64,000 bases of DNA from Agromyces subbeticus DSM 16689 (GCF_000421565.1 NZ_ATXG01000001.1:744001-808000), one strand, 5' to 3'. Numbered from the stretch's first letter, positions 32,305 through 41,739 are shown. Made by a program: numbers and translations. The notes: generated from the letters alone by a model not told the origin.

Positions 32305-32870
32305 GCGTCGACCGCTCGCAAGTACGCCATGCCTCGCGGCGAGATCTCGTAGCCGACCTCGAGGCTTCGAGTGAGCCCGAGCTCCTTCAGCCGTCGCACT
32401 CGGCGCTTGAACGCGAGCAGCTCGAGGTCGCCGCGCAACCGGTCGGCGGGGATTCGGGGCCGCTCTCGGATGCGGTGCAGCACGTCGTGGGTCCACGGCG
32501 CATTTCGGCCACGGCGGTCGACGCCCGCGAGCGTCTCGGCGATGGCCGCGACGTCTGACGCGCTCAAGGTCGCGTCAGCGGCGAGTTCGATGCGTCGGTC
32601 GGCGCCCGCCCACTCGACGCCGATGCGGAAGAGCGGATCGTTCGCGTGGCCGCCGAGCGCTACCAGCACCTCGGTGACGGATGATGCGCCAGCGCGTTGC
32701 GCGTCGGCGGCCGTGACCTCGCCGACCTCATCGATCGAGACGACCTTGATCACGCCCGCGCTCGAGCGGAACGTGCCTCCGGCCTTCACCCGCGGTCGCG
32801 CCCACCTACGGAACACGACGGAGATCGAGCCCTCGGCGATGGCACGTGCAACCGGTTCGGTGAGGAGCAT
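32262..32870 (-). CDS. ASCH-like domain protein with C-terminal winged helix
   Basis: 202 residues. The N-terminal ~65 residues (MLLTEPVARAIAEGSISVVF then R-R-W-x-x-P-R-V-K-A-G-G-T-F-R-S, then V-V-S-I-D-E-V-G-E-V-T-A-A-D-A) look like an ASCH/PUA-like RNA-binding barrel. Residues about 130-195 read as a winged helix (FKRRVRRLKELGLTRSLEVGY then S-P-R-G). ASCH proteins are thought to act in RNA metabolism or as coactivator-like modules. Function unknown. The gene lies downstream of the BBE flavoprotein gene in the same direction, 28 nt apart. Confidence 0.65.
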   Translation of the reverse strand: MLLTEPVARAIAEGSISVVFRRWARPRVKAGGTFRSSAGVIKVVSIDEVGEVTAADAQRAGASSVTEVLVALGGHANDPLFRIGVEWAGADRRIELAADATLSASDVAAIAETLAGVDRRGRNAPWTHDVLHRIRERPRIPADRLRGDLELLAFKRRVRRLKELGLTRSLEVGYEISPRGMAYLRAVDAQEMTNREISPLDN

Positions 32871-32898
32871 CGCGTGCCGGCGATCGGAGTCGAGCCGG

Positions 32899-34266
32899 TC
32901 AGCTAGCGGTGATCGCTCGATTGCCGCGGATGACGCCGCCGGGGTCGACGCGCTGCTTCACCGCGGCGAGTCGATCGAGCACCTCGCGGTCGTAGGCGTC
33001 GGCGAGGGACGCGTCGGCACCCAGGAACGTCGGCAACGTGCCGCCCCCGGAGTACCTCGCCACGAGGTCGCGCAACGGCTGCAGCGCGGCCGCCGCATCG
33101 ATCGTCGGATCGAAGAGCAGCACGCCGGAGTTGAGCAGTCCCTCGGCATGTACTGCTCCGACTGCCGACTGATCGGCTCCGAGCTCGTCGGCGATCGCGC
33201 CGCCCATCGCGCGGATGCTGCAGCGCATGAGTCCGAGGTCGGCGCCGCGGAGGAAGGCGTCGACGAACTCATGGACGAAGGCATCGTCGAGCCCGGCGAC
33301 CGCGCCGCCGAAGTCGGCCGACGGCATCGGGTCGACGGGCTCGGCCGCGACCGCGGCGAGCGAGCCGATCGTGAACGGCACGAGCGTGTCGGCGATCGGC
33401 TCTGCGACGGCACGGAGTCGGTCGGCGAACGCGCGACCGGCCTGCTCGTCGCCCACGTGCACGAGGCCGACCGTGGCGACCGTGCGACCGCGCAGGTGCG
33501 GCGGCAGCATCGGCCCATCGGGGAAGCGCATCATGCCGACGTCGAGCCCCAGCTCGGGCTCGTCGTTCGCCAGGGCGAACGCCGCGGAGATGACGCCCTC
33601 AGCTGCTTCGGCCGGGAACATGAGGCTGCCGCCGAAGATGACGTCGCCCGGATAGAGCGCGAGTTCGATGGCCGTGATGACGCCGAAGAGCCCGCCGCCG
33701 CCGCGCAGCGCCCAGATGAGCTCGGCGTCGTCGGCATCGGTCACGCGGCGCAGCTCACCGCTCGCGTCGACGAGCTCGACGGCGACGATCGAACGCGCCG
33801 TGAGGCCGTAGCGACGGCTGAACATCGACTGGCCGCCGTTGATCGCGAGCGCGACGACGTTGACCTCGGGGTTCGACCCGGCGAGAGCGATGAGCCCGGT
33901 GCCGTCGAGACGCTCGAGCGCGCGCCCCCAGTTGACGCCGGCGCCGACGCGCAGCAGCCGGGCCGTCTCGTCGACCACGATCTCGTCGAAGTGGGACGGG
34001 CGGATGACGACGACGTCGCTGAGGTCGGCGGAGGCGGCATGGCCGTTGGGCTGGGTCGTGACGCCGAGGTTGAGGGCGGTCGCGACGCGAAGGACCGCTC
34101 GGATGTCGTCGACGTCGGCCGGCACGGCGATGGCCGCCGGGCGCTGATCGACGCTCAGGTTCCACGGAGTGCGGGCCGAGTCGTAGTCGACATCGCCGGG
34201 CAGCACGATCGATCCGCTGAGCTCGGAGCGCAGACCGAGCAGCGCGGCATCGGGGGAGGAGGTCAT
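32899..34266 (-). CDS. FAD-linked oxidase, berberine-bridge-enzyme family
   Basis: 455 residues. FAD_binding_4 (PCMH) domain about 40-215 with G-H76-A in the position of the His that covalently binds FAD in this family, and G-G-G-G-L-F-G-V-I-T near 208. The C-terminal BBE-like tail ends G-V-I-R-G-N-R rather than the usual F-x-x-N-x-x-I. Family members oxidise alcohols, sugars or alkaloid-like substrates with oxygen. No Tat signal, so it is probably cytoplasmic. AAAGGA precedes the ATG. No clear partner gene. Confidence 0.82.
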   Translation of the reverse strand: MTSSPDAALLGLRSELSGSIVLPGDVDYDSARTPWNLSVDQRPAAIAVPADVDDIRAVLRVATALNLGVTTQPNGHAASADLSDVVVIRPSHFDEIVVDETARLLRVGAGVNWGRALERLDGTGLIALAGSNPEVNVVALAINGGQSMFSRRYGLTARSIVAVELVDASGELRRVTDADDAELIWALRGGGGLFGVITAIELALYPGDVIFGGSLMFPAEAAEGVISAAFALANDEPELGLDVGMMRFPDGPMLPPHLRGRTVATVGLVHVGDEQAGRAFADRLRAVAEPIADTLVPFTIGSLAAVAAEPVDPMPSADFGGAVAGLDDAFVHEFVDAFLRGADLGLMRCSIRAMGGAIADELGADQSAVGAVHAEGLLNSGVLLFDPTIDAAAALQPLRDLVARYSGGGTLPTFLGADASLADAYDREVLDRLAAVKQRVDPGGVIRGNRAITAS

Positions 34267-34310
34267 CGATGTCCTTTCGTCGGTGTCACGCTAGCGGCGG
34301 CATCCGACAC

Positions 34311-34883
34311 TCACCGCAGGTCGAGGCGCATGAGCACGCGCGGAAAGCCGTTGAGTACCGACGCGGTGTCGGCGGCCTTCGTGAATCCCGCCTGCTCGAA
34401 GACCGCGCGCGTGCCGACATAGGCCATCGTCAGGTCGACCTTGCCGCCGTCGTTGTCAACGGGATATCCCTCGATGGCAGGGGCCTCGTGCTCGCGCGCG
34501 AATTCGACGGCGCCGGTCAGCAGGTGGTGCACGATGCCCTCGCCCCGATGCCCCGGGCGTACGCGGAAGCACCACACCGACCAAACATCGGTGTCGTCGA
34601 TGTGCGGGATCTTGCGATTGCGCGCGAAGCTCGTATCGGCGCGCGGATGCACCGCCGCCCAGCCCACCACCTCATCGCCGTCGTAGGCGAGCACGCCCGG
34701 CGGCGGGTCTTCGGCGCAGAGTCCACGCACGCGGTCGGCGCGGGCGGGGCCCACGAGGGCCACGTTCTCTTTCGACCCGATGCGGTAGCTCAGGCAGAAG
34801 CACACGTTGGACTCGGGCTTCTTCGGCCCGACCACGGTCGCCACGTCATCGAAGACGGATGCGGCTCGCACTTCGATCACCAT
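34311..34883 (-). CDS. GNAT-family N-acetyltransferase
   Basis: 190 residues. V-W-C-F-R-V-R-P-G-H-R-G-E-G-I-V-H-H-L-L (residues about 103-122) is the acetyl-CoA motif, and the C-terminus has T-R-A-V-F-E-Q-A-G-F. An N-terminal cysteine-containing segment (E-S-N-V-C-F-C-L-S-Y) precedes it. The acceptor is unknown. Start at the ATG of MVIEVRAAS; CAGGGT lies 6 nt upstream and could be a weak -10 for a leaderless start. Confidence 0.82.
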   Translation of the reverse strand: MVIEVRAASVFDDVATVVGPKKPESNVCFCLSYRIGSKENVALVGPARADRVRGLCAEDPPPGVLAYDGDEVVGWAAVHPRADTSFARNRKIPHIDDTDVWSVWCFRVRPGHRGEGIVHHLLTGAVEFAREHEAPAIEGYPVDNDGGKVDLTMAYVGTRAVFEQAGFTKAADTASVLNGFPRVLMRLDLR

Positions 34884-34983
34884 GTCGATACCCTGCCACC
34901 GGCATCCCGCGCCGGCAAGCTCAGTGCGCGGCGTCGATGCGTTGGAGGCGTCGGCTCGCCGCGCCGATGGTGTTCGCGCCGGC

Positions 34984-36003
34984 TCAGTCGCCGCCGGTCG
35001 ACTCTCGATCGATGACGCAGAACGGCGAACGAAGCTCGCGCGGTGCGACCTCGTCGGAGACGGTGCCGCCGATGCGCTCGAGCAGCAGGTCGACCGCCAT
35101 GCGTGCGATGTCGGCACGGCCGGGGTCGACGGTGGAGAGACTCGGGCGTGAGAAGCGACCCTCGTCGACATTGTCGAAGCCGATGAGGGCGACGTCGGCG
35201 GGAACATCGATGCCCTCTTCCTGCAGCACGCGAAGCGCGCCGAGCGCGAGCTCGTCGTTCATCGCGAACAGGCCGTCGAACGCAACGCCGCGCGAGAGCA
35301 GCTCGCGCATCGCCTTCGCGCCGTTGCTCCGATGCCAGAGGTCGACCTCGACGACGAGCTCGTCATGCAACTCGACCCCGCCTGCCCGGAGTGCCTCCAC
35401 GAAGCCCTCGTAGCGCAGCACCGCCGATCCGTGGCGGGCGTCGAGGTGGGCCCCGATGACCGCGATGCGCTCACGGCCGAGCCGGAGGAGGCTCGTGGTG
35501 GCCGCGGCGCCGGCTTCGACGTTGGGCATGGTCACGCGATCGACGTTCGCATCGGGCAGGCGTTCGCCGAGCAGCACGAGCGGTGAACCGATGTCGAGCA
35601 GCGCGGTGTCGTCTTCGGTCATGCCGAACGGACTGAAGATGAGCCCGTCGGTGAGCTGTCGGCGCGGGCCGCGCAGCAGCTCGAGTTCGCGTGCACGGTC
35701 GCCGCCGCGCGTCTGCTCGATGAGCACCACGAGCCCGCGCCGCTCTGCCTCCTCGATGACGGCATCGGCCAATTGCGCGAAGTAGGCGAGGGAGAGTTCT
35801 GGGATCGCGAGGCCGATGACGCCCGTGCGGCCCGAACGCAGGCTGCGAGCCGAGAGGTTCGGCCGGTAGTCGAGTTGCGCGATGGAGTCGAGCACTCGCT
35901 CGCGCGTCGCGGCGCTGACCCTGCCGAGACCGTTCACGACGTTGGAGACCGTCTTGATGGAGACGCCGGCATGGCTCGCCACGTCGTGCAGCGTGGTGCT
36001 CAT
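34984..36003 (-). CDS. LacI-family regulator of sugar module B
   Basis: 339 residues. HTH T-L-H-D-V-A-S-H-A-G-V-S-I-K-T-V-S-N-V-V-N, hinge P-N-L-S-A-R-S-L-R-S-G-R-T, then the sugar-binding-like domain. Divergent from the second CUT1 importer plus a GH1-like gene, with AACGTT-centred palindromes between. GGAG lies before the ATG. Likely repressor of module B. Confidence 0.9.
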   Translation of the reverse strand: MSTTLHDVASHAGVSIKTVSNVVNGLGRVSAATRERVLDSIAQLDYRPNLSARSLRSGRTGVIGLAIPELSLAYFAQLADAVIEEAERRGLVVLIEQTRGGDRARELELLRGPRRQLTDGLIFSPFGMTEDDTALLDIGSPLVLLGERLPDANVDRVTMPNVEAGAAATTSLLRLGRERIAVIGAHLDARHGSAVLRYEGFVEALRAGGVELHDELVVEVDLWHRSNGAKAMRELLSRGVAFDGLFAMNDELALGALRVLQEEGIDVPADVALIGFDNVDEGRFSRPSLSTVDPGRADIARMAVDLLLERIGGTVSDEVAPRELRSPFCVIDRESTGGD

Positions 36004-36046
36004 CGCGCTCCGATCCGGTTGGTTCCCGCTTGCTTCACGGCCAAGC

Positions 36047-36060
36047 GTACAACGTTGTAC
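36047..36060. promoter_or_regulatory. LacI operator candidate O1 (module B)
   Basis: Perfect 14-bp palindrome GTACAACGTTGTAC with central CG, 8 bp upstream of a TTGACA -35 box. Confidence 0.75.
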
Positions 36061-36068
36061 CCGATTGC

Positions 36069-36098
36069 TTGACAGCCTCGGCCGTTGTGGGTTTAGAT
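36069..36098 (+). promoter_or_regulatory. Promoter of sugar module B
   Basis: Consensus TTGACA (36069-36074), 18-bp spacer, TTAGAT (36093-36098); start expected near 36105, inside the second operator group. Confidence 0.65.
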
Positions 36099-36101
36099 GC
36101 T

Positions 36102-36130
36102 GGTCTAACGTTTACCGTACAACGTTTACC
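36102..36130. promoter_or_regulatory. LacI operator candidates O2 and O3 (module B)
   Basis: Two adjoining AACGTT-centred imperfect palindromes: GGTCTAACGTTTACC (36102-36116) and GTACAACGTTTACC (36117-36130). The second shares its first ten bases with the perfect site at 36047. Confidence 0.6.
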
Positions 36131-36232
36131 CTGACTGTTCCGGCGGCGCTTCGGCGTACTCCACCGGCAGGGCACCCAACCCGACGACGTCGCTCGGAAC
36201 GACGACGACGTCACCACAGAAAGGCAACTTCG

Positions 36233-37489
36233 ATGAGGAAGACTGCAACGGCCCTGTGCGCCGCAGCGGCGGTCGGGGCGCTCGCGCTGGCCGGATGCTC
36301 TGCGGCGGAACCCTCGGCGAACGGCCCCGCCACCATCACCTTCTGGCACGGGTATACCGAGGCCGACGGCGACGTGCTCGAGCAGATCGTCGAGGACTTC
36401 AACGCCTCCCAAGACGACGTCGTCGTCGAGACCGAGGTGAAGACGTGGGACGTCATCGACGACACGCTGCTGCCAGCGCTGTCGGCCGACGAAGGTCCCG
36501 ACATCGTCGCGATGCCCGCCGAACGCATGCCGGTCTACGCAGACAAGGGCGCGTTCGTCGATCTCGGCGAACTCTACGAGAGCGATGAGAACCTCGCCGA
36601 GATCGTTCCGGCCGCCGCCGACATGATGACCGCGGGCGACACCCGGTTCGGTGTGCCCACCGGCTTCGTGCCGCTCTCGGTCTTCTACAATCGCGCGCTG
36701 TTCGACTCGGCCGGCATCACCGCGTTCCCGACCACGTGGGACGAATGGGTCGACGTCGCGGCGAAGCTGACCGTCGACGAGAACGGCGACGGCACGCCCG
36801 AGCAGTACGGGCTCGCTCTTCCCGATCACGCCACGGTGGCGAACGGCCTCTGGCCGAGCCTGTTCTACGGCGGCGGGGGAGACCTCGTCATCGACGGCGA
36901 ATCCGTCATCGATTCGCCCGAGAACGTCGCGACGCTCGAGTACTGGTCGACGGCGGTGGCGACGAAGCAGATCTCGCCGACCGGCCTCGACGGCATCGGC
37001 GCCGATGAGCTGTTCAGCTCCGGCAAGGCGGCCATGCACGTCGGCGGGCCGTGGATGGCGTCGATCGCCGAAGACAGCGGCATCGACTACGGCATCGCCG
37101 CCATTCCCGCGGGCCCCGAGGCACAGGCCTCGAGCGCGATCGGCGTCGGCATGGGCGTCACGGCTCAGGCCGACGATGCACAGCTCGAGGGCGCCGAGGC
37201 GTTCTTCTCGTACTTCTTCAGCGAGGATGTCGCGATCGAATGGTCACTCGGATCGGGCTGGCCGCCGCTGCGCGGCGACATCCCCGCCTCGGCGGTCGAA
37301 TCGAATCCGGTGGTCGCCTCGCTCACCGAGATCGCGGCGACCGGACGGCCCCTGCTGCCGGGTGTCACCGAGAGCGTCGACGTGCTGTCAGCGGTCGACG
37401 CCGCCACGCAGAAGGCGCTCGTCGGCGGTGATGCGTCGGCGCTGCTCGCCGAGGCGCAGGCCGATATCGACGCCGCCCTCGCCGGCTGA
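36233..37489 (+). CDS. CUT1 sugar ABC transporter substrate-binding lipoprotein (module B)
   Basis: 418 residues. Lipobox L-A-G-C22. Mature protein: I-T-F-W-H-G-Y-T-E-A-D near the start and TTWDEWVDVAAKLT, typical of family 1 sugar-binding proteins. AAAGG precedes the ATG by about 10 nt. It delivers a sugar to the two permeases that follow; the adjacent GH1-like enzyme suggests a beta-glycoside. A hairpin follows the gene. Confidence 0.92.
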   Translation: MRKTATALCAAAAVGALALAGCSAAEPSANGPATITFWHGYTEADGDVLEQIVEDFNASQDDVVVETEVKTWDVIDDTLLPALSADEGPDIVAMPAERMPVYADKGAFVDLGELYESDENLAEIVPAAADMMTAGDTRFGVPTGFVPLSVFYNRALFDSAGITAFPTTWDEWVDVAAKLTVDENGDGTPEQYGLALPDHATVANGLWPSLFYGGGGDLVIDGESVIDSPENVATLEYWSTAVATKQISPTGLDGIGADELFSSGKAAMHVGGPWMASIAEDSGIDYGIAAIPAGPEAQASSAIGVGMGVTAQADDAQLEGAEAFFSYFFSEDVAIEWSLGSGWPPLRGDIPASAVESNPVVASLTEIAATGRPLLPGVTESVDVLSAVDAATQKALVGGDASALLAEAQADIDAALAG

Positions 37490-37502
37490 GCATCGAAGCT
37501 CC

Positions 37503-37530
37503 GGGTGGGGGCGCCGCGGCGTCACCACCC
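37503..37530 (+). other. Hairpin after binding-protein gene (module B)
   Basis: GGGTGG (37503-37508) pairs with CCACCC (37525-37530) and encloses a self-complementary CGCCGCGGCG core. Third example of a hairpin between a CUT1 binding-protein gene and its permease gene in this window, though the weakest. Confidence 0.45.
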
Positions 37531-37547
37531 GACCGAAACGGAGAACC

Positions 37548-38498
37548 ATGACCACCGCACTGCATCGGACGAAGCCTCGCTTCCGTCCGCCCGCACCGCT
37601 CGGCGGAAGGCCCCTTCAGCGCCGCCCCGCGCGTCGCGGCCTGCTCGCCCTCTGCTTCCTCGCCCCGGCTCTCGTGCTGCTCGGCGCGTTCGTCGCGTGG
37701 CCGATGCTGTCGGCCCTCCGACTCTCGTTCACCGACTCCAGCGGGTTCGGCAGCGAGAGCTGGGTCGGGCTCGAGAACTACGCGCGGGTCTTCACCGATC
37801 CGGCAGTGCTCAGCGCGCTCGGCAACACGGCACTCTACGCCGCGCTGTTCACGCCGGCAGCGGTCATCGCCGCACTCGTGCTGGCGTTGGCGCTGAACCA
37901 CCCTCGTCTGCCGCTGCGGGGCGCATTCCGCACCGCGCTGTTCCTGCCGTTCGTCGTCTCCCTCGCGGTGGCGGCCTTCGCCTGGTCGTATCTGCTCGAT
38001 CCGCAGATCGGACTGCTCAACTACTGGTTGCGCGGCGCGGGCGTTCAACTCGGCAACGTGCTGCAAGACCCCGCACTCGCGATGCCCACGGTCGCCCTCG
38101 TGGCGGTGTGGAAGAGCTTCGGCTTCTACATGGTCATTTTCCTGGCTGGCCTGCAGGAGATTCCCGGAAGCCTCCGAGAGGCTGCCGTCGTCGACGGGGC
38201 CAACGCCTGGCAGCGCTTCGTGCACATCACGCTGCCGATGCTGAGCAACACCTTCGCGTTCGTGCTCATCATCGCCCTGATCGCGGCGTTGCAGGCCTTC
38301 GACCAGATCTACGTGATGACCGGTGGCGGCCCGTTCGGCTCAACCCAGACGATCGTGATGGAGATCTACGAGTCGGGCTTCCGTGAACTCGAGCTCGGCT
38401 TCGCCTCTGCGCTCTCGTACGTGCTGCTCGCGATCACGCTGCTGCTGAGCCTCGTGCAGTTCGTCTTCTTCGGCAGGCGAGAGCAGGACGCCCAGTGA
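37548..38498 (+). CDS. CUT1 ABC permease, MalF-like (module B)
   Basis: 316 residues. An Arg/Pro-rich N-terminus (to about 30) then six membrane segments; EAA loop S-L-R-E-A-A-V-V-D-G-A-N-A-W-Q-R-F. GGAG precedes the ATG. It overlaps the next permease (GTGA). Confidence 0.92.
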   Translation: MTTALHRTKPRFRPPAPLGGRPLQRRPARRGLLALCFLAPALVLLGAFVAWPMLSALRLSFTDSSGFGSESWVGLENYARVFTDPAVLSALGNTALYAALFTPAAVIAALVLALALNHPRLPLRGAFRTALFLPFVVSLAVAAFAWSYLLDPQIGLLNYWLRGAGVQLGNVLQDPALAMPTVALVAVWKSFGFYMVIFLAGLQEIPGSLREAAVVDGANAWQRFVHITLPMLSNTFAFVLIIALIAALQAFDQIYVMTGGGPFGSTQTIVMEIYESGFRELELGFASALSYVLLAITLLLSLVQFVFFGRREQDAQ

Positions 38499-39343
38499 CC
38501 GCGAACCGGCTCCGTCGCCCGCGTCGCGTGCACGCGACCTCTGTGCTGCTCGTCGTCGGCCTGCTGGCGGCGGCCGCGGCAGTGCTCCTGCCGATCGCGA
38601 TCATCGTGTTCACGGCATTCAAGCCGACCGCGGAGGTGAACGCCTTCCCGCCGACGCTCGTGCCCGGCGAATGGACGCTCGAGAACTTCGCACGCATCTT
38701 CGACGAGCTGCCGTTCGGGCGGCTGATCCTGAACAGCGTCGTCTTCGCCGGCGGAGTGACCCTCTTCGCGCTCGTGTTCGATTCGCTCGCCGCGTACGCC
38801 CTCGCCCGCATCGACTTCCGCGGCAGCCGGGTGCTGCTCATCGCGATCATCGTGAGCCTCATGATCCCGTTCCAGGCGACGTTGATCCCCATCTACCAAC
38901 TCGTGGCCGACCTCGGCTGGGTCAACACCTTCGCCGGGCTCATCGCGCCGCGAGCCGCCGACGCCTTCGGCATCTTCTTCCTGAGGCAGTTCTTCCTCTC
39001 GCTGCCGCGCGACCTCGACAACGCGGCGCGCATCGACGGCGCGAGCGAGTTCCGGATCTTCCGGAGCGTTATCCTGCCCAACGCGGTGCCGGCGCTGCTC
39101 ACACTCGGCATCTTCACGTTCGTCAACAACTGGAACGACCTGCTCTGGCCGCTCGTGTTCACGACCGACGCCGAGATGGGCACCATCACCTCAGGGCTCA
39201 CCCTGCTCACCGGACCCGGCGGCATCATCCCGCAGGGCGTGATGATGGCCGGCTCGCTCATCGCGGTGCTGCCGCTCGCGGTGATGTTCTTGATGATCCA
39301 ACGCCGCTTCATCGAAAGCGTCGCGACGACGGGAATGAAGTGA
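38495..39343 (+). CDS. CUT1 ABC permease, MalG-like (module B)
   Basis: 282 residues from GTG overlapping the upstream stop. Six membrane segments; EAA loop D-L-D-N-A-A-R-I-D-G-A-S-E-F-R-I-F, where the first Glu-Ala is D-N-A-A. It overlaps the next gene in GTGA fashion, so the glycosidase is co-translated. Confidence 0.92.
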   Translation: MTANRLRRPRRVHATSVLLVVGLLAAAAAVLLPIAIIVFTAFKPTAEVNAFPPTLVPGEWTLENFARIFDELPFGRLILNSVVFAGGVTLFALVFDSLAAYALARIDFRGSRVLLIAIIVSLMIPFQATLIPIYQLVADLGWVNTFAGLIAPRAADAFGIFFLRQFFLSLPRDLDNAARIDGASEFRIFRSVILPNAVPALLTLGIFTFVNNWNDLLWPLVFTTDAEMGTITSGLTLLTGPGGIIPQGVMMAGSLIAVLPLAVMFLMIQRRFIESVATTGMK

Positions 39344-40638
39344 CCACGAAACACCATTGGCTCGATGACGGACGGTTGCACCTCGGCGCGGGCATCGAGA
39401 ACACCTTCGTGCCGCAGGCGGGCGCGGGCGAGCGACCGATCGACGAGTACGAACTCACCGAGCACTACGAGCGGTGGCACGACGATCTCGCGCTCGCGCA
39501 GTCGGTCGGTGCGGAGTTCCTGCGCTGGGGCATCCCGTGGCACCGCGTCAGCCCGGCGCCCGGCACGTGGGACTGGAGCTGGACCGATCGCGTCATGGCC
39601 CGCTTCGGCGAGGTCGGCGTGCGCCCCGTCGTCGACCTGCTCCACTACGGCACGCCGTTATGGCTCGACGACCAGTTCCTGCATCCCGACTTTCCGCAGC
39701 ACGTCGCCGACTTCGCGACGCGCGCTGCCGAGCGGTATGCGGATGTCGCGACGGACTGGACGCCCGTGAACGAGCCGATGATCCACGCGCTGTTCTCGGG
39801 CGAATACGGCTACTGGCCCCCGTATCGGCGGGGAGCCGCCGGCCTCGTCGCGGTCTCCACGGCGCTCGCACGAGGGTTCGTCGAGACGCAGCGGGGCATC
39901 GCCGAGGTGCAGCCCGATGCGGCGTTCGTGCACGTGGATGCCTCGTTGCGCTACGTCGGTGACATCGATGCGCCCGAGCACCGCTCGGAGGCGCAGCGCT
40001 TCAGCGAGCAGGCCTTCCTCGTCGAGGATCTCGTGACCGGCAGTGTCGGCAGCGATCATCCGCTGGCCCCGCTCCTCGCCGGCCATGGCGTCGGTGACGA
40101 GCAGTTGGCGTGGTTCGCCGAGCGGGCGGTCGTCCCCGACATCATGGGCGTCAACTACTACCCGCGGCACTCGACCGAGGTGTTCGAGGCGGGGGTCCAC
40201 CATCGCGGCGGCTTCGCCGATCCACGCCCGACCCGTGACGACGGCGCCGAAGGGCTCACCGAGATGCTGCGGCTCTACGCGGAGCGATACGGGGCGCCTG
40301 TCATGGTGACGGAGACCTGCGTCACCGGCAGCACGGCCGAGCGCCTCGAGTGGCTCGACGCCTCGATCGATGCGGTCCAGCGGGTGCGAGCGGCAGGTGT
40401 CGACGTGGTCGGCTACACGTGGTGGCCGCTGTTCGACATGATCGAGTGGACCTATCGCCACTCGACGGAGCCGCCGATGGCGCACCGCCTGGCGATGGGA
40501 CTCTACGACCTCGTCGAGGAGCCGACCGGGCTCGCGCGACGTCGCAACGCCGTCGCCGAGCGGTTCGCGGGGCATGCAAGGGCACTGCGCGACATCGACC
40601 GGGGGGCGGACTCGCTCGACTCGGTTCGTCGGGCGTGA
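39340..40638 (+). CDS. GH1-like beta-glycosidase
   Basis: 432 residues, shorter than typical GH1 (about 450-480). Retaining clan-A signatures: T-P-V-N-E145-P (acid/base) and M-V-T-E325-T (nucleophile, in place of T-E-N-G), with VNYYPRHS and GYTWWPLFDMIEW around the active-site wall. Probably cleaves a beta-linked glucose- or galactose-type disaccharide inside the cell. A related clan-A family is possible. GTG start overlaps the permease stop. No signal peptide. Confidence 0.83.
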   Translation: MTTKHHWLDDGRLHLGAGIENTFVPQAGAGERPIDEYELTEHYERWHDDLALAQSVGAEFLRWGIPWHRVSPAPGTWDWSWTDRVMARFGEVGVRPVVDLLHYGTPLWLDDQFLHPDFPQHVADFATRAAERYADVATDWTPVNEPMIHALFSGEYGYWPPYRRGAAGLVAVSTALARGFVETQRGIAEVQPDAAFVHVDASLRYVGDIDAPEHRSEAQRFSEQAFLVEDLVTGSVGSDHPLAPLLAGHGVGDEQLAWFAERAVVPDIMGVNYYPRHSTEVFEAGVHHRGGFADPRPTRDDGAEGLTEMLRLYAERYGAPVMVTETCVTGSTAERLEWLDASIDAVQRVRAAGVDVVGYTWWPLFDMIEWTYRHSTEPPMAHRLAMGLYDLVEEPTGLARRRNAVAERFAGHARALRDIDRGADSLDSVRRA

Positions 40639-40662
40639 GCACTCGGCACCTGAGCTCGCCGC

Positions 40663-41739
40663 TCAGCTCCGGATGTCGCGAGGGCGCCCGCCCTCGGCGG
40701 GCGGCGGGCCCGAGGATCGCCGCACGATGAGCTGCGACGGCGGTCGCTGCACCGCACGCACGGGGGTGCCCTCGATGCGGGCGAGCAGCTCGGCCACCGA
40801 CGCGCGACCCTGCGACTCGAAGTCATTGCGCAGCGTCGTGAGCGGCGGATCGAAGTATGCAGCTTCGGGAATGTCGTCGAGGCCGACCACGCTCACGTCG
40901 TCGGGAATGCGGCGACCCCGCTCCTTCAGTGCGAGCATCGCGCCGAGCGCCATCTGGTCGTTCGCCGCGACGTAGGCCGTGGCTGCCGGTAGTTCGGCGA
41001 GTGCTGCGATCGCCTCGTAGCCCGATCTCGCCGACCAGTCGCCCGGCAGCACGCCGAGCGAGCGCAGGCCGTGCCGTTCGGCCGCGGCCTCGTAGGCGTT
41101 GATGCGGTTGCGCGCCGCCGCCCACGTCGACGGACCGGCGATGTGCACGACGGTGCGATGCCCGAGTTCGGCCAGGTGTGCGATGAGCCCCGGCAGGCCG
41201 ACGCCCGTGAGCTCCGACGGGTGCCCGGTGAGCGCGTCGTCGGCCTCGGCCGCGATGTACGCGGGAACGCGGAACTCGGTGGTCTCGAATGCCCGCACCA
41301 TCTCGTCGGTCGAGGCGAGGGCGAGCACTCCGGCGAGGTCCTGCTGGGTCAGCAGCTCGAGCGACTCCTCGATCTCGCGGGCGTCGTGCACGTCGAGCGA
41401 GACGAGGTCGAGCACGTACCCGGCCTCGCGCGCGGCCGTGCTCGCACCCTGAGCGACACGGCTCGGGCCGACGTGCGAGATCTCGTGCGTGAGGGCGCCG
41501 ATGCGGTGCGAGCGACCCGACTTGAGGCTGCGTGCCGTGAGGTTCGGCCGGTAGCCGAGCTCGTCGAGCGCGCGGACCACGCGCTCGCGCGTCTCGGGCC
41601 GGATGCCCTCGAAGCCCCGCAGGAATCGGCTCACGGTCTGGTGCGACACGCCGGCGGCCAGGGCGACGTCGTAGATCGTCGCGGGCTTCGGCGTGCTCGC
41701 GACGGTGCCTCCTTCGACGGAGTCGGTGCTCGTGCTCAT
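40663..41739 (-). CDS. LacI-family regulator of sugar module C
   Basis: 358 residues with an 18-residue N-terminal extension before the HTH (T-I-Y-D-V-A-L-A-A-G-V-S-H-Q-T-V-S-R-F-L-R). Hinge P-N-L-T-A-R-S-L-K-S-G-R-S. Divergent from the GH42-led operon; TGTT..CG..AACA operators lie between. GGAGGG precedes the ATG. It converges with the GH1-like gene of module B, 24 nt apart, where a short CTGAGC/GCTCAG hairpin (40650-40666) sits. Confidence 0.9.
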   Translation of the reverse strand: MSTSTDSVEGGTVASTPKPATIYDVALAAGVSHQTVSRFLRGFEGIRPETRERVVRALDELGYRPNLTARSLKSGRSHRIGALTHEISHVGPSRVAQGASTAAREAGYVLDLVSLDVHDAREIEESLELLTQQDLAGVLALASTDEMVRAFETTEFRVPAYIAAEADDALTGHPSELTGVGLPGLIAHLAELGHRTVVHIAGPSTWAAARNRINAYEAAAERHGLRSLGVLPGDWSARSGYEAIAALAELPAATAYVAANDQMALGAMLALKERGRRIPDDVSVVGLDDIPEAAYFDPPLTTLRNDFESQGRASVAELLARIEGTPVRAVQRPPSQLIVRRSSGPPPAEGGRPRDIRS

